This document shows, piece by piece, positions 43,957 to 53,196 of a stretch of 64,000 bases of DNA (its first letter is position 1; every line of letters begins with the position of its first letter). The DNA is from Magnetococcales bacterium (GTDB lineage: Bacteria > Pseudomonadota > Magnetococcia > Magnetococcales > Magnetaquicoccaceae). A program made the translations under genes and the position numbers. Location: assembly GCA_015231915.1 (NCBI GenBank), contig JADGAR010000014.1:1-64000 (forward strand), given 5' to 3'. The notes below the pieces were generated by a model that saw only the letters and a program-made list of their open reading frames with translations, had not been told where the DNA came from and made no database searches.

Positions 43957-44750
43957 CGCTTTGCTCCCCCCCTGCCCCGCCGCCACAGCAGCAGACCGCC
44001 GCCCATGCCTGCCCCGGTGGCCAGCCAACCCATCCAGGGCGAACGGTTGAACCAGGGGGCAGGTCCATATTCGTACTGGAACACGCTGGTGAAAAGCCGC
44101 CCCGCCACGACATGTTCCACGCCCAGTTGAAAGGGCTGCAACGGACGCCGGGAACGAGCGGGCTGCTCCCCAGAGGGCATGGAGAACACTGGAAAGACCA
44201 CATGAACCACCCCCCGGTCATCGGCACGAAAGCTTTTCGCCATTTGTCCCGGCGCGTACAGGGTGGCCATCTGCCCCGCCAGGGGGCGCCCGTCGAAACG
44301 CAGCCCGAAATCCCACGCCTCCTCGGCCCGGTACACGGATCGCTCTCGCGGCAGGGGAGACGGGACGATCTCCAGACGGGATTTCGGCACGGCGAGCATT
44401 GCCTGCGGGGATGGCCCGGTCAGGGGGAAGAAATGCACCGTGGCCAGGGAAAACTCCCGCTCCGGCTCGCTCCTGTGCAAAGCGATCCAATGATAATTGC
44501 CCTTGCCACTCTCCACCCGCAGGGTGGCCCCCTCCCCGACGCGGGTGGTGGTGAACGGCGGGATCCCAGGGTCCGGGGAATAAAAGGACAACTCCCCGGA
44601 CGGAGGAGAAAACGGTGCGATGCGCACCTCCCCCGCTCCTTTGACCTCCTTGCGCAGCATCGGATGCGGGGTCCAGGCGGGAAGGTCCGCCCATGCGGAA
44701 ACCGCCGGCAGGCAACAAACGACCATTGCCAAAAAGATCCGCCTCACCAT
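43953..44750 (-). CDS. DUF4198-like exported protein with C-terminal TM anchor
   Basis: Signal peptide, 'GRPLAGQMATLYAPGQMAKSFRADDRGVVHVVFP', C-terminal TM 'MGWLATGAGMGGGLLLWRRGRG'; ATGA overlap with the next gene. Confidence 0.6.
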   Translation of the reverse strand: MVRRIFLAMVVCCLPAVSAWADLPAWTPHPMLRKEVKGAGEVRIAPFSPPSGELSFYSPDPGIPPFTTTRVGEGATLRVESGKGNYHWIALHRSEPEREFSLATVHFFPLTGPSPQAMLAVPKSRLEIVPSPLPRERSVYRAEEAWDFGLRFDGRPLAGQMATLYAPGQMAKSFRADDRGVVHVVFPVFSMPSGEQPARSRRPLQPFQLGVEHVVAGRLFTSVFQYEYGPAPWFNRSPWMGWLATGAGMGGGLLLWRRGRGGAKR

Positions 44751-46879
44751 TGCAGCCGCAACCCCGTAAAGGCCAACCGGGGCATGCCGGGGGCATACAT
44801 CTCGGCGCCGGAGAAACTCAAGCCCCCGGTTTCGGCATAGCGCTTGTCGAACAGGTTGGTGATGCTTCCGAACCATTCGAGATCCTTGCGAATCGGATAG
44901 CTGGCACGCAGATTGAACAGATCATGCCCGCTGTATTGGGCGGTATTGGCCGGATCCAGCCAATAACGGCTCAGTGTCACCCATTCCACGGCGGCCTGCC
45001 CCTTTTGTCCCTGATCCGGGGCATAACGCAGCGTGGTGGTGCCGATGGCGCGGGGGGCCTTGTCCATCTCCTTGCCGTCGTAGACCTTGGTGGCCGACTC
45101 CTTCCACTGTTTGTAGGTGTGTCTGGCGTAGGAAAAGGCGGAATCCACACGCCAATCCTCCCCGACCGGCAAACCAATGCCCACCTCGATCCCGCGATGG
45201 GTGGTCTCGCCGGCGTTGGTCACCTTGGAGACCGCATCCACCGGATCGAGATGGCTGAGAATATCGTCCTTTTTGGTCATGTGATAGAGGGAAATCTCGT
45301 AATCCAGCCCCTTGCCGTCCTTGTCGCGGATGCCCGCTTCATAACTGTCCACCTTGACCGGTTTGAGATCCAGGGCCGCCTGGGCCGCGATCCCGGCCTT
45401 GGCGGGCGTATTGCTCGAGGAAGGACGGAACAACTGTCCTTCCGAAGGGGCACGGAAGGCGTGATTATAGGAAACGAATCCACTCAAACGGTCGGTGAAG
45501 GCATAGGTCGCTCCCAGCTTCGGGCTGAAATGACCATAATGGACCGAGGTGTCCGCAGCGTGACCGTAGACCTTGGTGCCGATGGTGGTCGCCACGGTGG
45601 TGGGAGTGTCGGCCATGAGGTTGTCGTACCTGTACCCCACGGCGTCATAACGCAATCCGCCGGTCACCCGCAGCCGCGCGAAGGGGGAAAACTCGCCGTG
45701 CAGATAGGGTGAAACCCCCTGATAGGTGACATCGTATGCGTAAATGCGCGGCCCAAGAAAATAATGATCATAGACCTTGGCGTCGCCAGTGGTCCCCGGT
45801 GCGACGGTGGTAATGACACTGTTCTCCTCCCGCCCGCCGGGGCTGATGTCCACGTCCATGCCGGCGATCAGCCGGGCGCGGCCCGGTGCGAAATCACGCC
45901 GGTATTTCAACATCAGGCCGTAGGAATCATTAAAGGTCTCGTAGACGGTCTGGTCGTAGGTCATGGACCAGCTCGGCATGATATCCATGTTGTCGTGGCG
46001 ATAGTAGGGGGTGATGCTCACCAGGCTTGCCCCCTCTTCGCGCTCCCAGGCCGCCGTGAGCCGCAATGCCTGGACCTTGCGATAGGTGATCGGGGAGTAG
46101 TTGCGCCGGGGGTTGTGGAGAAAATCCTCCCTGGTGACGTTCGAGGAACCGGAACTCTGCTGATCGATGTTGGACCAGGTGGCGGTGGTTTTCAGGAAGG
46201 CGTGATCGCCGATGGCCCGATCCCAGCGCAGGGTCGCGCTCTGGCGGTCGAAGGCGGAGTAGTCGATCCAGCCGTCGGTATGGGTCAGGTTCAGGTCCCC
46301 GCGCACCCCGTTCTCGCCGAAGCGATTGCCCCCGGTCAGCATGAGCCGGCGCCAGCCATACGCGCCGACCTCGCCGCTCGCCTCCACCTCCCGTTTGGCG
46401 GGCGGCGGACGGGTCAGGACGTTCACCACCCCGCCGATGGCATCCGAGCCGTACAGCGCAGTCCCTGGTCCCTTGTTCACCTCCACCCCCCCGGACATGG
46501 GCAGGTTGACCTCGTAGAGGGCGTTGTGGTTGAAAAATCCGGTGGAACGGGTGGCGACCCCGTCCTCCAGATAGAGATAGACCGGACTGGTGGTCAGGGG
46601 CTGCCGGATCATGGTCATGTGCCCCTCCCCGCCCGCCTTGTTGATCCAAACCCCAGGCACCTTGCCCAACACCTCCGTGGGATGGGTCGGATGAAGATCC
46701 CGGATCGTCTTTTCCTTGATCACATCCACCGTGGCCGGGGTTTCGGAGATCTTTGCCCCCTCCCGCGTGCCGGTGACCGTAACCTCCGGCAACGCCTGCT
46801 CTTCTGCCCAGGCCGGCATGACGCCCAGGCCGATGCTCCCCAGGAACAGAATGACACTCCCGGTCGAGAGATTTCTCAT
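44744..46879 (-). CDS. TonB-dependent receptor
   Basis: Signal peptide; TonB box-like 'LPEVTVTGTR'; plug 'GVEVNKGPGTALYGSDAIGGVVNVLTRPP'; C-terminal 'LAFTGLRLQW'. Confidence 0.92.
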   Translation of the reverse strand: MRNLSTGSVILFLGSIGLGVMPAWAEEQALPEVTVTGTREGAKISETPATVDVIKEKTIRDLHPTHPTEVLGKVPGVWINKAGGEGHMTMIRQPLTTSPVYLYLEDGVATRSTGFFNHNALYEVNLPMSGGVEVNKGPGTALYGSDAIGGVVNVLTRPPPAKREVEASGEVGAYGWRRLMLTGGNRFGENGVRGDLNLTHTDGWIDYSAFDRQSATLRWDRAIGDHAFLKTTATWSNIDQQSSGSSNVTREDFLHNPRRNYSPITYRKVQALRLTAAWEREEGASLVSITPYYRHDNMDIMPSWSMTYDQTVYETFNDSYGLMLKYRRDFAPGRARLIAGMDVDISPGGREENSVITTVAPGTTGDAKVYDHYFLGPRIYAYDVTYQGVSPYLHGEFSPFARLRVTGGLRYDAVGYRYDNLMADTPTTVATTIGTKVYGHAADTSVHYGHFSPKLGATYAFTDRLSGFVSYNHAFRAPSEGQLFRPSSSNTPAKAGIAAQAALDLKPVKVDSYEAGIRDKDGKGLDYEISLYHMTKKDDILSHLDPVDAVSKVTNAGETTHRGIEVGIGLPVGEDWRVDSAFSYARHTYKQWKESATKVYDGKEMDKAPRAIGTTTLRYAPDQGQKGQAAVEWVTLSRYWLDPANTAQYSGHDLFNLRASYPIRKDLEWFGSITNLFDKRYAETGGLSFSGAEMYAPGMPRLAFTGLRLQW

Positions 46880-46890
46880 GCACGTCTCCT

Positions 46891-49080
46891 TTAGAATTCC
46901 ATGGTCATGCCGATGTATGCGGAGCGTCCCGGCCCCGGCACCGGGGTATTCCCGCTCCCGTCTCCGACCCAGTAGACCCCGCCGAGCGGCGCGTTGTAAT
47001 ACTTGTCGAAGAGATTGTCGATGCCGGCATCCAGGCGCACCTGCTTCCACTGGTAGCCGGTCTTGACGTTCACCAGCCCGTATCCGCCGGTACGCAACTC
47101 GTTGCGGGTGGCCGAAACCGCATCCTTGCGGTCCACCACCTGGAGTTCCACCCGGTTGGACCAGTTGTCCAGCGCATGTTCCAAACCCAGACGCGCATTG
47201 AGGGGCATGATGTGATAGAGGTGATCCCCGGTATCCGAATTCTTGCCGTTGACATACCCCAGAACCCCGGTCAGGGCGAAGTCGCCCGCTGGGGTGCGCG
47301 GCCCCAGTTTGCTTCTTGCGCTCAGATCCAGGCCGTACAGACGGGCGTCGTGGTTGGCGTATTGCAGATTCACCAGACCTGCGGTGGCGGCGCGATTGGC
47401 GGCAGTACACCCGGTGCCGCCGGTGCAGCGGTCGGCGTCGATGAAATCCTCCACATGGGTGTAATAGGGGGTGGCCTTGATCTCCCACTGCTTGCGTGCC
47501 GCGTCGTGCCAACTGGCCGTGAAACTCAGGGTGTGGGCCACCTCGGGCTTGAGATCCGGATCGCCGACATAGCCGTTGGCATCTCCCGCAGCGCTGTTCA
47601 TGCGGGCCGACATGCTGGAACGGGTCCACAAATAGCGCTCGTAGAGGTTCGGGGAGCGGGTCTTGCGGGCATAACCGGCCTCGTAGGACTGCCTGGTCGT
47701 GGGGTCGAAACGCAGCAGGGCGGTGAGATCGAAATTCATGTCCGTGCGTTCGTGATCACGGCCATTGAAGGCCGTGGCGTCTTCCTGATAGGCCCTAACG
47801 CCGGCCAGGCCCAGGGTCGTGTTGTAGCCCACCACGTCGTCGGTGTTCATGCGGACATAATCGGAGCGCACCCCGACCAGGGACGACCACCGGTCGTTCC
47901 AGCGACTGCTCCACTCCAGATAGGTCCCGAGACGGTCACGCCGTCCGTTGCGGATGTTCCAGAAGGTGCCGGGCGCCATCGAGCAGTTGTTGGCGACACA
48001 CGGCAACTGCCCCGGCGACGGGGGCCACCAGTCGTCGAGGACAAAATGGATGAACTCGTTGCCCACCCGCAGGGTGTTCCCTTCGGACAGATCGATCTCC
48101 AGCTTCAGGGAATAGCCGCTGGTGGTGCCATCGGTGTTCATCGGCATGTCCATGTTGCGACCCAGGATCTTGTCCCCCCGGACATTCATCTGGTGCTCGG
48201 TATTCTGCCAGTGAAGCTGGGCATCCAGCTTGCCCCAACCGAATTGTCCCTCGTAGCGGCCATTCACGAATTTGGCCTGATTGCCGATCATATCCATCTG
48301 CGCGTTGACGAAGTCCTGATAGGGGATATCCTGCCGGCCCAGATCCAGGCGGAAGAGGTGACCGTTGCCACGCGCCCCCAGTTGGACCGATTCGTTCTCG
48401 GCGGCAAACGAGGTGGATTGCACCTTCTGGTCGTGACCATCCCGGTAATCCCCGGCACGGGTGAGGGATCCTTGCGCCGTGAGGCTCAGATGTTCCGTTG
48501 CCAGGGTGGCGGCGAGGTTGCCGCCGTTATGCTCGCCGTTGCTGCGCGCGAAGCCGGAGACCCGGCCCTTGGTGAGCACCCCCGCCCCCGCCTTGGCGAA
48601 CACCGGATCCACGGATTGCACCGCGATGGTCCCGCCGATGCTGTCCCCGCCGGCGCTGACCGGGGTGATGCCGCCCATCACCTCCACCTTGGCGACGTTG
48701 GAAGGATCGATGTAGGAGAGCGGCGGATTCATGTGATTGCCGCAGGCCGAGGGCAGCTCGCGACCATCGACGTTGACGCGGACCCGGTCATCGGCCATGC
48801 CATGCACCACCGGCAGGCTGGACACCCCACCCCCCCGATACAGGGTGACGCCCGCCACCCCCTCCATGAGGGAGGCTGCGTCGCTGTTGGCGGCGCGCAG
48901 GGAGTTCAGCGCCGCTTTCGCCAGTCCGGCATTCGCCAGCAAGGCGGGATCCTCGATGCGCGGCGCCGTAACCACCACCTCGGGCAGGGCGCTCCCGCCC
49001 GACGCGGCGTTTTCCGCGAACGAGACGACCGGAGCGGTACACAACAATGCCGACATGGCACACTGCCCAAGAAGACGCAT
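46891..49080 (-). CDS. TonB-dependent receptor, OprC/NosA-like putative copper receptor
   Basis: 'ALPEVVVTAPRIED', plug 'VNVDGRELPSACGNHMNPPLSYIDPSNVAKVEVMGGITPVSAGGDSIGGTIAV', C-terminal 'GRSAYIGMTMEF'. Confidence 0.85.
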   Translation of the reverse strand: MRLLGQCAMSALLCTAPVVSFAENAASGGSALPEVVVTAPRIEDPALLANAGLAKAALNSLRAANSDAASLMEGVAGVTLYRGGGVSSLPVVHGMADDRVRVNVDGRELPSACGNHMNPPLSYIDPSNVAKVEVMGGITPVSAGGDSIGGTIAVQSVDPVFAKAGAGVLTKGRVSGFARSNGEHNGGNLAATLATEHLSLTAQGSLTRAGDYRDGHDQKVQSTSFAAENESVQLGARGNGHLFRLDLGRQDIPYQDFVNAQMDMIGNQAKFVNGRYEGQFGWGKLDAQLHWQNTEHQMNVRGDKILGRNMDMPMNTDGTTSGYSLKLEIDLSEGNTLRVGNEFIHFVLDDWWPPSPGQLPCVANNCSMAPGTFWNIRNGRRDRLGTYLEWSSRWNDRWSSLVGVRSDYVRMNTDDVVGYNTTLGLAGVRAYQEDATAFNGRDHERTDMNFDLTALLRFDPTTRQSYEAGYARKTRSPNLYERYLWTRSSMSARMNSAAGDANGYVGDPDLKPEVAHTLSFTASWHDAARKQWEIKATPYYTHVEDFIDADRCTGGTGCTAANRAATAGLVNLQYANHDARLYGLDLSARSKLGPRTPAGDFALTGVLGYVNGKNSDTGDHLYHIMPLNARLGLEHALDNWSNRVELQVVDRKDAVSATRNELRTGGYGLVNVKTGYQWKQVRLDAGIDNLFDKYYNAPLGGVYWVGDGSGNTPVPGPGRSAYIGMTMEF

Positions 49081-49159
49081 GCTTCTCTCCTTAACATGTA
49101 TAGATTGAAATATCACCGATCCGTCCCAATGAGCAACCGGCATGCCTGATTATTATTTA

Positions 49160-49170
49160 TTGATTATCAA
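49160..49170. promoter_or_regulatory. AT-rich palindrome TTGAT-T-ATCAA in the receptor/csp1 divergent region
   Basis: Perfect 11-bp dyad inside an AT-rich stretch of otherwise GC-rich DNA. Confidence 0.35.
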
Positions 49171-49206
49171 ATAGTTAAACAACAAACCAGCCTGTTGTCC
49201 GTGTCG

Positions 49207-49240
49207 AATCACACACCCTGCATGGCAAATCACACACCTG
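49207..49240. repeat. 21-bp-spaced direct repeats AATCACACACC(C)TG
   Basis: AATCACACACCCTG at 49207 and AATCACACACCTG at 49228, read directly. Confidence 0.6.
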
Positions 49241-49258
49241 ACCATTCCTGAAACAGGG

Positions 49259-49288
49259 TTGCATTCCATGCCTGCGAATCGCTATAAA
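49259..49288 (+). promoter_or_regulatory. candidate promoter of the csp1-like gene
   Basis: TTGCAT - 18 bp - TATAAA upstream of 49347. Confidence 0.5.
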
Positions 49289-49346
49289 GGACAATTGTCG
49301 CACGTCCTGTTTTTTTCACTGCCATCGGAAAGGAAACCACCGGATC

Positions 49347-49808
49347 ATGAGCACCCCAATGCAACCTCCCGTCAACCGCCGTCAACTGCTCACCGCCGGG
49401 GCCACCGCCGCCCTGGTCGCCACCATCGCCGGCGACCTGTTCGCCGCCGAGGATCACTCCGGCCACGCCAAGCATGGCGACCAGCACCGTTCCGTGGTCG
49501 CCGCCGCCCGGGAGTGCGAGACGGAAGCGATCAACTGCCTCAGCCACTGTCTGATGCAATTCCAGGCCGGGGATACCTCCCTTGCCGCCTGCGCCACCCG
49601 TGTGGTGGAACTGATCCCCCTCTCCCACGCCCTGGCGCAACTGGCCTCGATGAACTCCCCCCTGCTGGCCAAACTGGCTGCGGTCTGCGTGGAAGCCTGC
49701 AAAACCTGCGAGACGGAATGTCGCAAGCACGCGGAAAAGCATGCCGCCTGCAAGGCCTGCGCGGACGCGTGCGCGGCCTGCATCAAGGCCTGCCAGCCCC
49801 TCGTCTGA
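49347..49808 (+). CDS. Tat-exported four-helix-bundle copper storage protein (Csp1-like)
   Basis: Twin-Arg signal 'NRRQLLTAGATAALVATIAGDLFAAE'; 13 Cys in the mature region, incl. 'ACKTCETECRKHAEKHAACKACADACAACIKAC'. Confidence 0.88.
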   Translation: MSTPMQPPVNRRQLLTAGATAALVATIAGDLFAAEDHSGHAKHGDQHRSVVAAARECETEAINCLSHCLMQFQAGDTSLAACATRVVELIPLSHALAQLASMNSPLLAKLAAVCVEACKTCETECRKHAEKHAACKACADACAACIKACQPLV

Positions 49809-49812
49809 CGCG

Positions 49813-50784
49813 ATGTCCAACCAGGCCGCCATTGCCGACCTGCTGAACTCCGTCACCCGGAAGATCCTGGGACAGGAGGTCCTGGTCAACCGTCTGGTGA
49901 TCGCCCTGCTGGCCGACGGCCACCTGCTGGTGGAGGGCGCGCCGGGTCTTGCCAAGACCCGCGCGGTCAAGACCCTGGCCGAACGGATCGAGGGGGCGTT
50001 TCACCGGATCCAGTTCACTCCGGACCTCCTGCCCGCAGACCTGACCGGCACCGAAACCTTCCGTCCCCAGGACGGATCGTTCCAGTTCCAGAAAGGGCCG
50101 CTGTTCCACAACCTGATCCTGGCCGACGAGATCAACCGCGCCCCTGCCAAGGTGCAATCCGCACTGCTGGAGGCCATGGGGGAACGGCAGATCACAGTGG
50201 GTCCCAAGACCTATCCCCTGCCGCCCTTGTTCATGGTGATGGCCACCCAGAACCCCATCGAACAGGAAGGCACCCACCCCCTGCCCGAAGCCCAACTGGA
50301 TCGCTTCCTGATGCTGGTGCGCATCGGTTACCCCCAGGCCGGGATCGAGCGGGCCATTCTGCGCTTGGTGCGCGAGGAGACACGCGAGGAAGAGACGCGA
50401 CAACTCGCCGCCCCGGAGGAGAAACTCCCCACCCGGACCATCCTGGCCGCCCGCCGCGAGGTGCTGGAGTTGCACATGTCCGAGGCGGTGGAGGAGTATC
50501 TTTTGCACCTGATCCTGGCCACCCGCGACCCGGACAAATACGACCCCCGACTCGCCGGGATCCTGCAATTCGGCGCCAGTCCGCGCGCCACCATCGCCCT
50601 GGACCGGTGCGCCCGCGCCCATGCCTGGCTGGCCGGTCGGGATTTCGTCACTCCGGACGACGTGCGCGCCCTGGCCCCGGACATTTTGCGCCACCGGATC
50701 ATCCTGACCTTCGAGGCGGAAGCGCAGGGGCATACCCCGGACGGCTTCATCACCCAACTGTTGCGGCGGATACCCTCACCGTGA
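49813..50784 (+). CDS. MoxR-family AAA+ ATPase
   Basis: 'LVEGAPGLAKTRAVKTLAERI', 'ILADEINRAPAKVQSALLEAMGERQITVG', 'MATQNPIEQEGTHPLPEAQLDRF'. Confidence 0.95.
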   Translation: MSNQAAIADLLNSVTRKILGQEVLVNRLVIALLADGHLLVEGAPGLAKTRAVKTLAERIEGAFHRIQFTPDLLPADLTGTETFRPQDGSFQFQKGPLFHNLILADEINRAPAKVQSALLEAMGERQITVGPKTYPLPPLFMVMATQNPIEQEGTHPLPEAQLDRFLMLVRIGYPQAGIERAILRLVREETREEETRQLAAPEEKLPTRTILAARREVLELHMSEAVEEYLLHLILATRDPDKYDPRLAGILQFGASPRATIALDRCARAHAWLAGRDFVTPDDVRALAPDILRHRIILTFEAEAQGHTPDGFITQLLRRIPSP

Positions 50785-51680
50785 ACCCACTGGACCTTGC
50801 GGAACTGGTCGCCCTGCGCCATCAGGCCAAGGGGGTCCCGCCTGCCCCCCGGCGGGCGCGGTCGTTGCTGGAGGGGAGCTATCTTTCCCATTTCAAGGGG
50901 CGTGGCATGGAGTTCGCCGAAACCCGCGCCTATCTGCCCGGAGACGACATCCGGCACATGGAATGGCGCGTCACGGCCCGCACCGGAAAACCCCATGTCA
51001 AGGTGTTCCGGGAGGAACGGGAACGGGCGGTGCTGATCTGGACCGATTTCCGGCGCCCCATGCATTTTGCCACTCGCGGGCGTTTCAAGGTGGGGCAGGC
51101 CGGGCTTGCCGCTGCCCTGGTGGGCTGGGGCGCGGCGTTGCGCGGGGATCGTCTCGGCGGGCTGATCTTTGCCGAGGGGGAGCATCGGGAGTTGCGTCCG
51201 CAAAGGGGAGACCGCGGGGTATTGCGCCTCATCCAGGAGATGGTCCGTTTTCCCGCCCCCGGATCGGAAACGGATCCTTCCGTGTCGTTCACGTCGGCTT
51301 TGCTGCGTCTGCGCCGGGTGGCGCTTCCGGGGAGCCTGTTGTTTTTATTCAGCGATTTCCGTGGCTTGAGCGAATCGGATCACACCCATCTGGCACAGAT
51401 GGCCCGTCACAACGACCTGACCCTGTTTTTTGTCCACGATCCCCTGGAACGCGCCCTGCCGCCTCCCGACGGACGCTACCCGGTGGCGATGGGCAGCGGA
51501 GCGCCCCGCTTTCTGGAGGTCAACCAGCCTCGGGTGCGCGAGGAATACGCCGCCCGTTTTCAGCGCCGCCTGGAAGAATTGACCACCTTGTGCCGATCCA
51601 TCGGAGCTTTGTTGATCTCCTGTTCCACGGACGAGGATGCCGTCACGGCGCTCAAGCGGGGATTCGGGATGCGGCCATGA
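50781..51680 (+). CDS. DUF58 (vWA-like) domain protein
   Basis: 'GRGMEFAETRAYLPGDDIRHMEWRVTARTGKPHVKVFREERE'; GTG start overlapping the moxR stop. Confidence 0.9.
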   Translation: MNPLDLAELVALRHQAKGVPPAPRRARSLLEGSYLSHFKGRGMEFAETRAYLPGDDIRHMEWRVTARTGKPHVKVFREERERAVLIWTDFRRPMHFATRGRFKVGQAGLAAALVGWGAALRGDRLGGLIFAEGEHRELRPQRGDRGVLRLIQEMVRFPAPGSETDPSVSFTSALLRLRRVALPGSLLFLFSDFRGLSESDHTHLAQMARHNDLTLFFVHDPLERALPPPDGRYPVAMGSGAPRFLEVNQPRVREEYAARFQRRLEELTTLCRSIGALLISCSTDEDAVTALKRGFGMRP

Positions 51681-52183
51681 ACAACGCCGCCCCCCCCCTG
51701 GAACTGCGCGACATTCACCTGCCGGATCCGGTGGCCTGGTGGCCGCCGGCCCCGGGGTGGTGGCTGGTGGCCGCGACCCCTGTGGTTTTGTTCCTGGTCT
51801 GGTGGCTTTATCGCCACTGGTCGAAGCGGCATCGGCTCCGCCGGGCCGCCCTGGGCGAACTGCAACGGCTGGAGGATGCCCACGCCAAAAGGCCGGACGC
51901 GCAACGCCTGGCCGCCGATCTTTCGGCGTTGTTGCGCCGGGTGGCCATCGCGCACCACCCGCCGGAAGAGGTGGCGGGGCTGGCGGGCCGGGAGTGGCTG
52001 GCCTGGCTGGATCGCGCCCTGCCCACCCCGGAGTTTTCCCAAGGTCCGGGCGCGGTGCTGATCAGCGCCCCTTTCCAGCCCGACCCCGACATCGATGCCG
52101 CTGCTTTGCTGGCATTATGCCGGCGTTGGATCCGGGCCACGCCTCAACCCATCGGGCGGGGATTGGCAAGCGACAGAATGTGA
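51677..52183 (+). CDS. DUF4381-like membrane protein
   Basis: 'LRDIHLPDPVAWWPPAPGWWLVAATPVVLFLVWWLYR'; follows MoxR-DUF58 with ATGA overlap. Confidence 0.82.
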   Translation: MNNAAPPLELRDIHLPDPVAWWPPAPGWWLVAATPVVLFLVWWLYRHWSKRHRLRRAALGELQRLEDAHAKRPDAQRLAADLSALLRRVAIAHHPPEEVAGLAGREWLAWLDRALPTPEFSQGPGAVLISAPFQPDPDIDAAALLALCRRWIRATPQPIGRGLASDRM

Positions 52184-53196
52184 TCGGCCATCCGGTCCAG
52201 CGAGATGACGGCCTCGGCGGCATCCAGGGCCAAGGCCTCGCCGGGCATGCCGAAGACGATGGAACTGGCCTGATCCTGCACGAAGGTGTGACACCCCGCG
52301 TTGCGCATGGCCAACAAACCCATGGCGCCGTCATTGCCCATTCCGGTGAGAATCCCCCCCGCCGACCGGCCCGGCGCAGCCATGGCAAGAGAGGTGAACA
52401 AAGGATTGCCCGAAGGCCGAAACCGGTTGATCGGCTGGCTCCGGTCCAAACGGATCACCAACTCCCCCCCCTCGGCCCGAATTTGGATGTGATGATCGTC
52501 CGGGGCAAAAAAAACCTGGCCCGGTTGCGGAAGGTCCCCATCCCTGGCCAACAGGACGCTCAGTTTGGTGACCTCCCCCAGCCATTTCACCAGCCCGCCG
52601 ACAAATCCGCTGGAGATGTGCTGCACCACCACCACGGGAAACGGCAGTTCCCCAGGCAACATCCGCAGAATGGCATGCAACGCCTGCGGGCCACCGGTGG
52701 AACAGGCCAGACCGAGCACCTTGCTGCCCCCTGGGGAAACGGAACGACCGGGCACACGCACCCGCCGCGCCAGGGAATGACGCAAACGCCGCACCAGCTT
52801 CACCTCCGCCATGGCCCGGATGGTCCCCACGATGTCGTCGCGAATCGAGGCGAAATTCGGACTCTGCAATCCCGCAGGCTTTTCGATCACCGCCAAAGCG
52901 CCCTCCTCGATGGCCCGAAAGGTGATGTGCAACTCATCGTCGTCCACGTTCGAGGAGATCACCACGATCGGTACCGGTCGGGTCGCCATGATGTGACGCG
53001 TCACCTCGAAGCCGTCCATCACCGGCATGCGGATGTCCATGGTGATCAGGTCCGGCTGCAACGCCTCGGCCATGCGCACCCCTTCCGCCCCGTCCCTGGC
53101 GGCCCCGATCACGGTCATGTCCGACTCCCGATCGATGATGGCCGTCAGCAGCCGCGTCACCACCAAAGAGTCCTCGATGATCAATACCCGAATCAT
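52144..53196 (-). CDS. cheB: chemotaxis response regulator protein-glutamate methylesterase CheB (WspF-like)
   Basis: REC 'DLITMDIRMPVMDGFEV'; catalytic 'CSTGGPQAL', 'VVQHISSGF', 'GILTGMGNDGAMGL'. Confidence 0.95.
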   Translation of the reverse strand: MIRVLIIEDSLVVTRLLTAIIDRESDMTVIGAARDGAEGVRMAEALQPDLITMDIRMPVMDGFEVTRHIMATRPVPIVVISSNVDDDELHITFRAIEEGALAVIEKPAGLQSPNFASIRDDIVGTIRAMAEVKLVRRLRHSLARRVRVPGRSVSPGGSKVLGLACSTGGPQALHAILRMLPGELPFPVVVVQHISSGFVGGLVKWLGEVTKLSVLLARDGDLPQPGQVFFAPDDHHIQIRAEGGELVIRLDRSQPINRFRPSGNPLFTSLAMAAPGRSAGGILTGMGNDGAMGLLAMRNAGCHTFVQDQASSIVFGMPGEALALDAAEAVISLDRMADHILSLANPRPMG

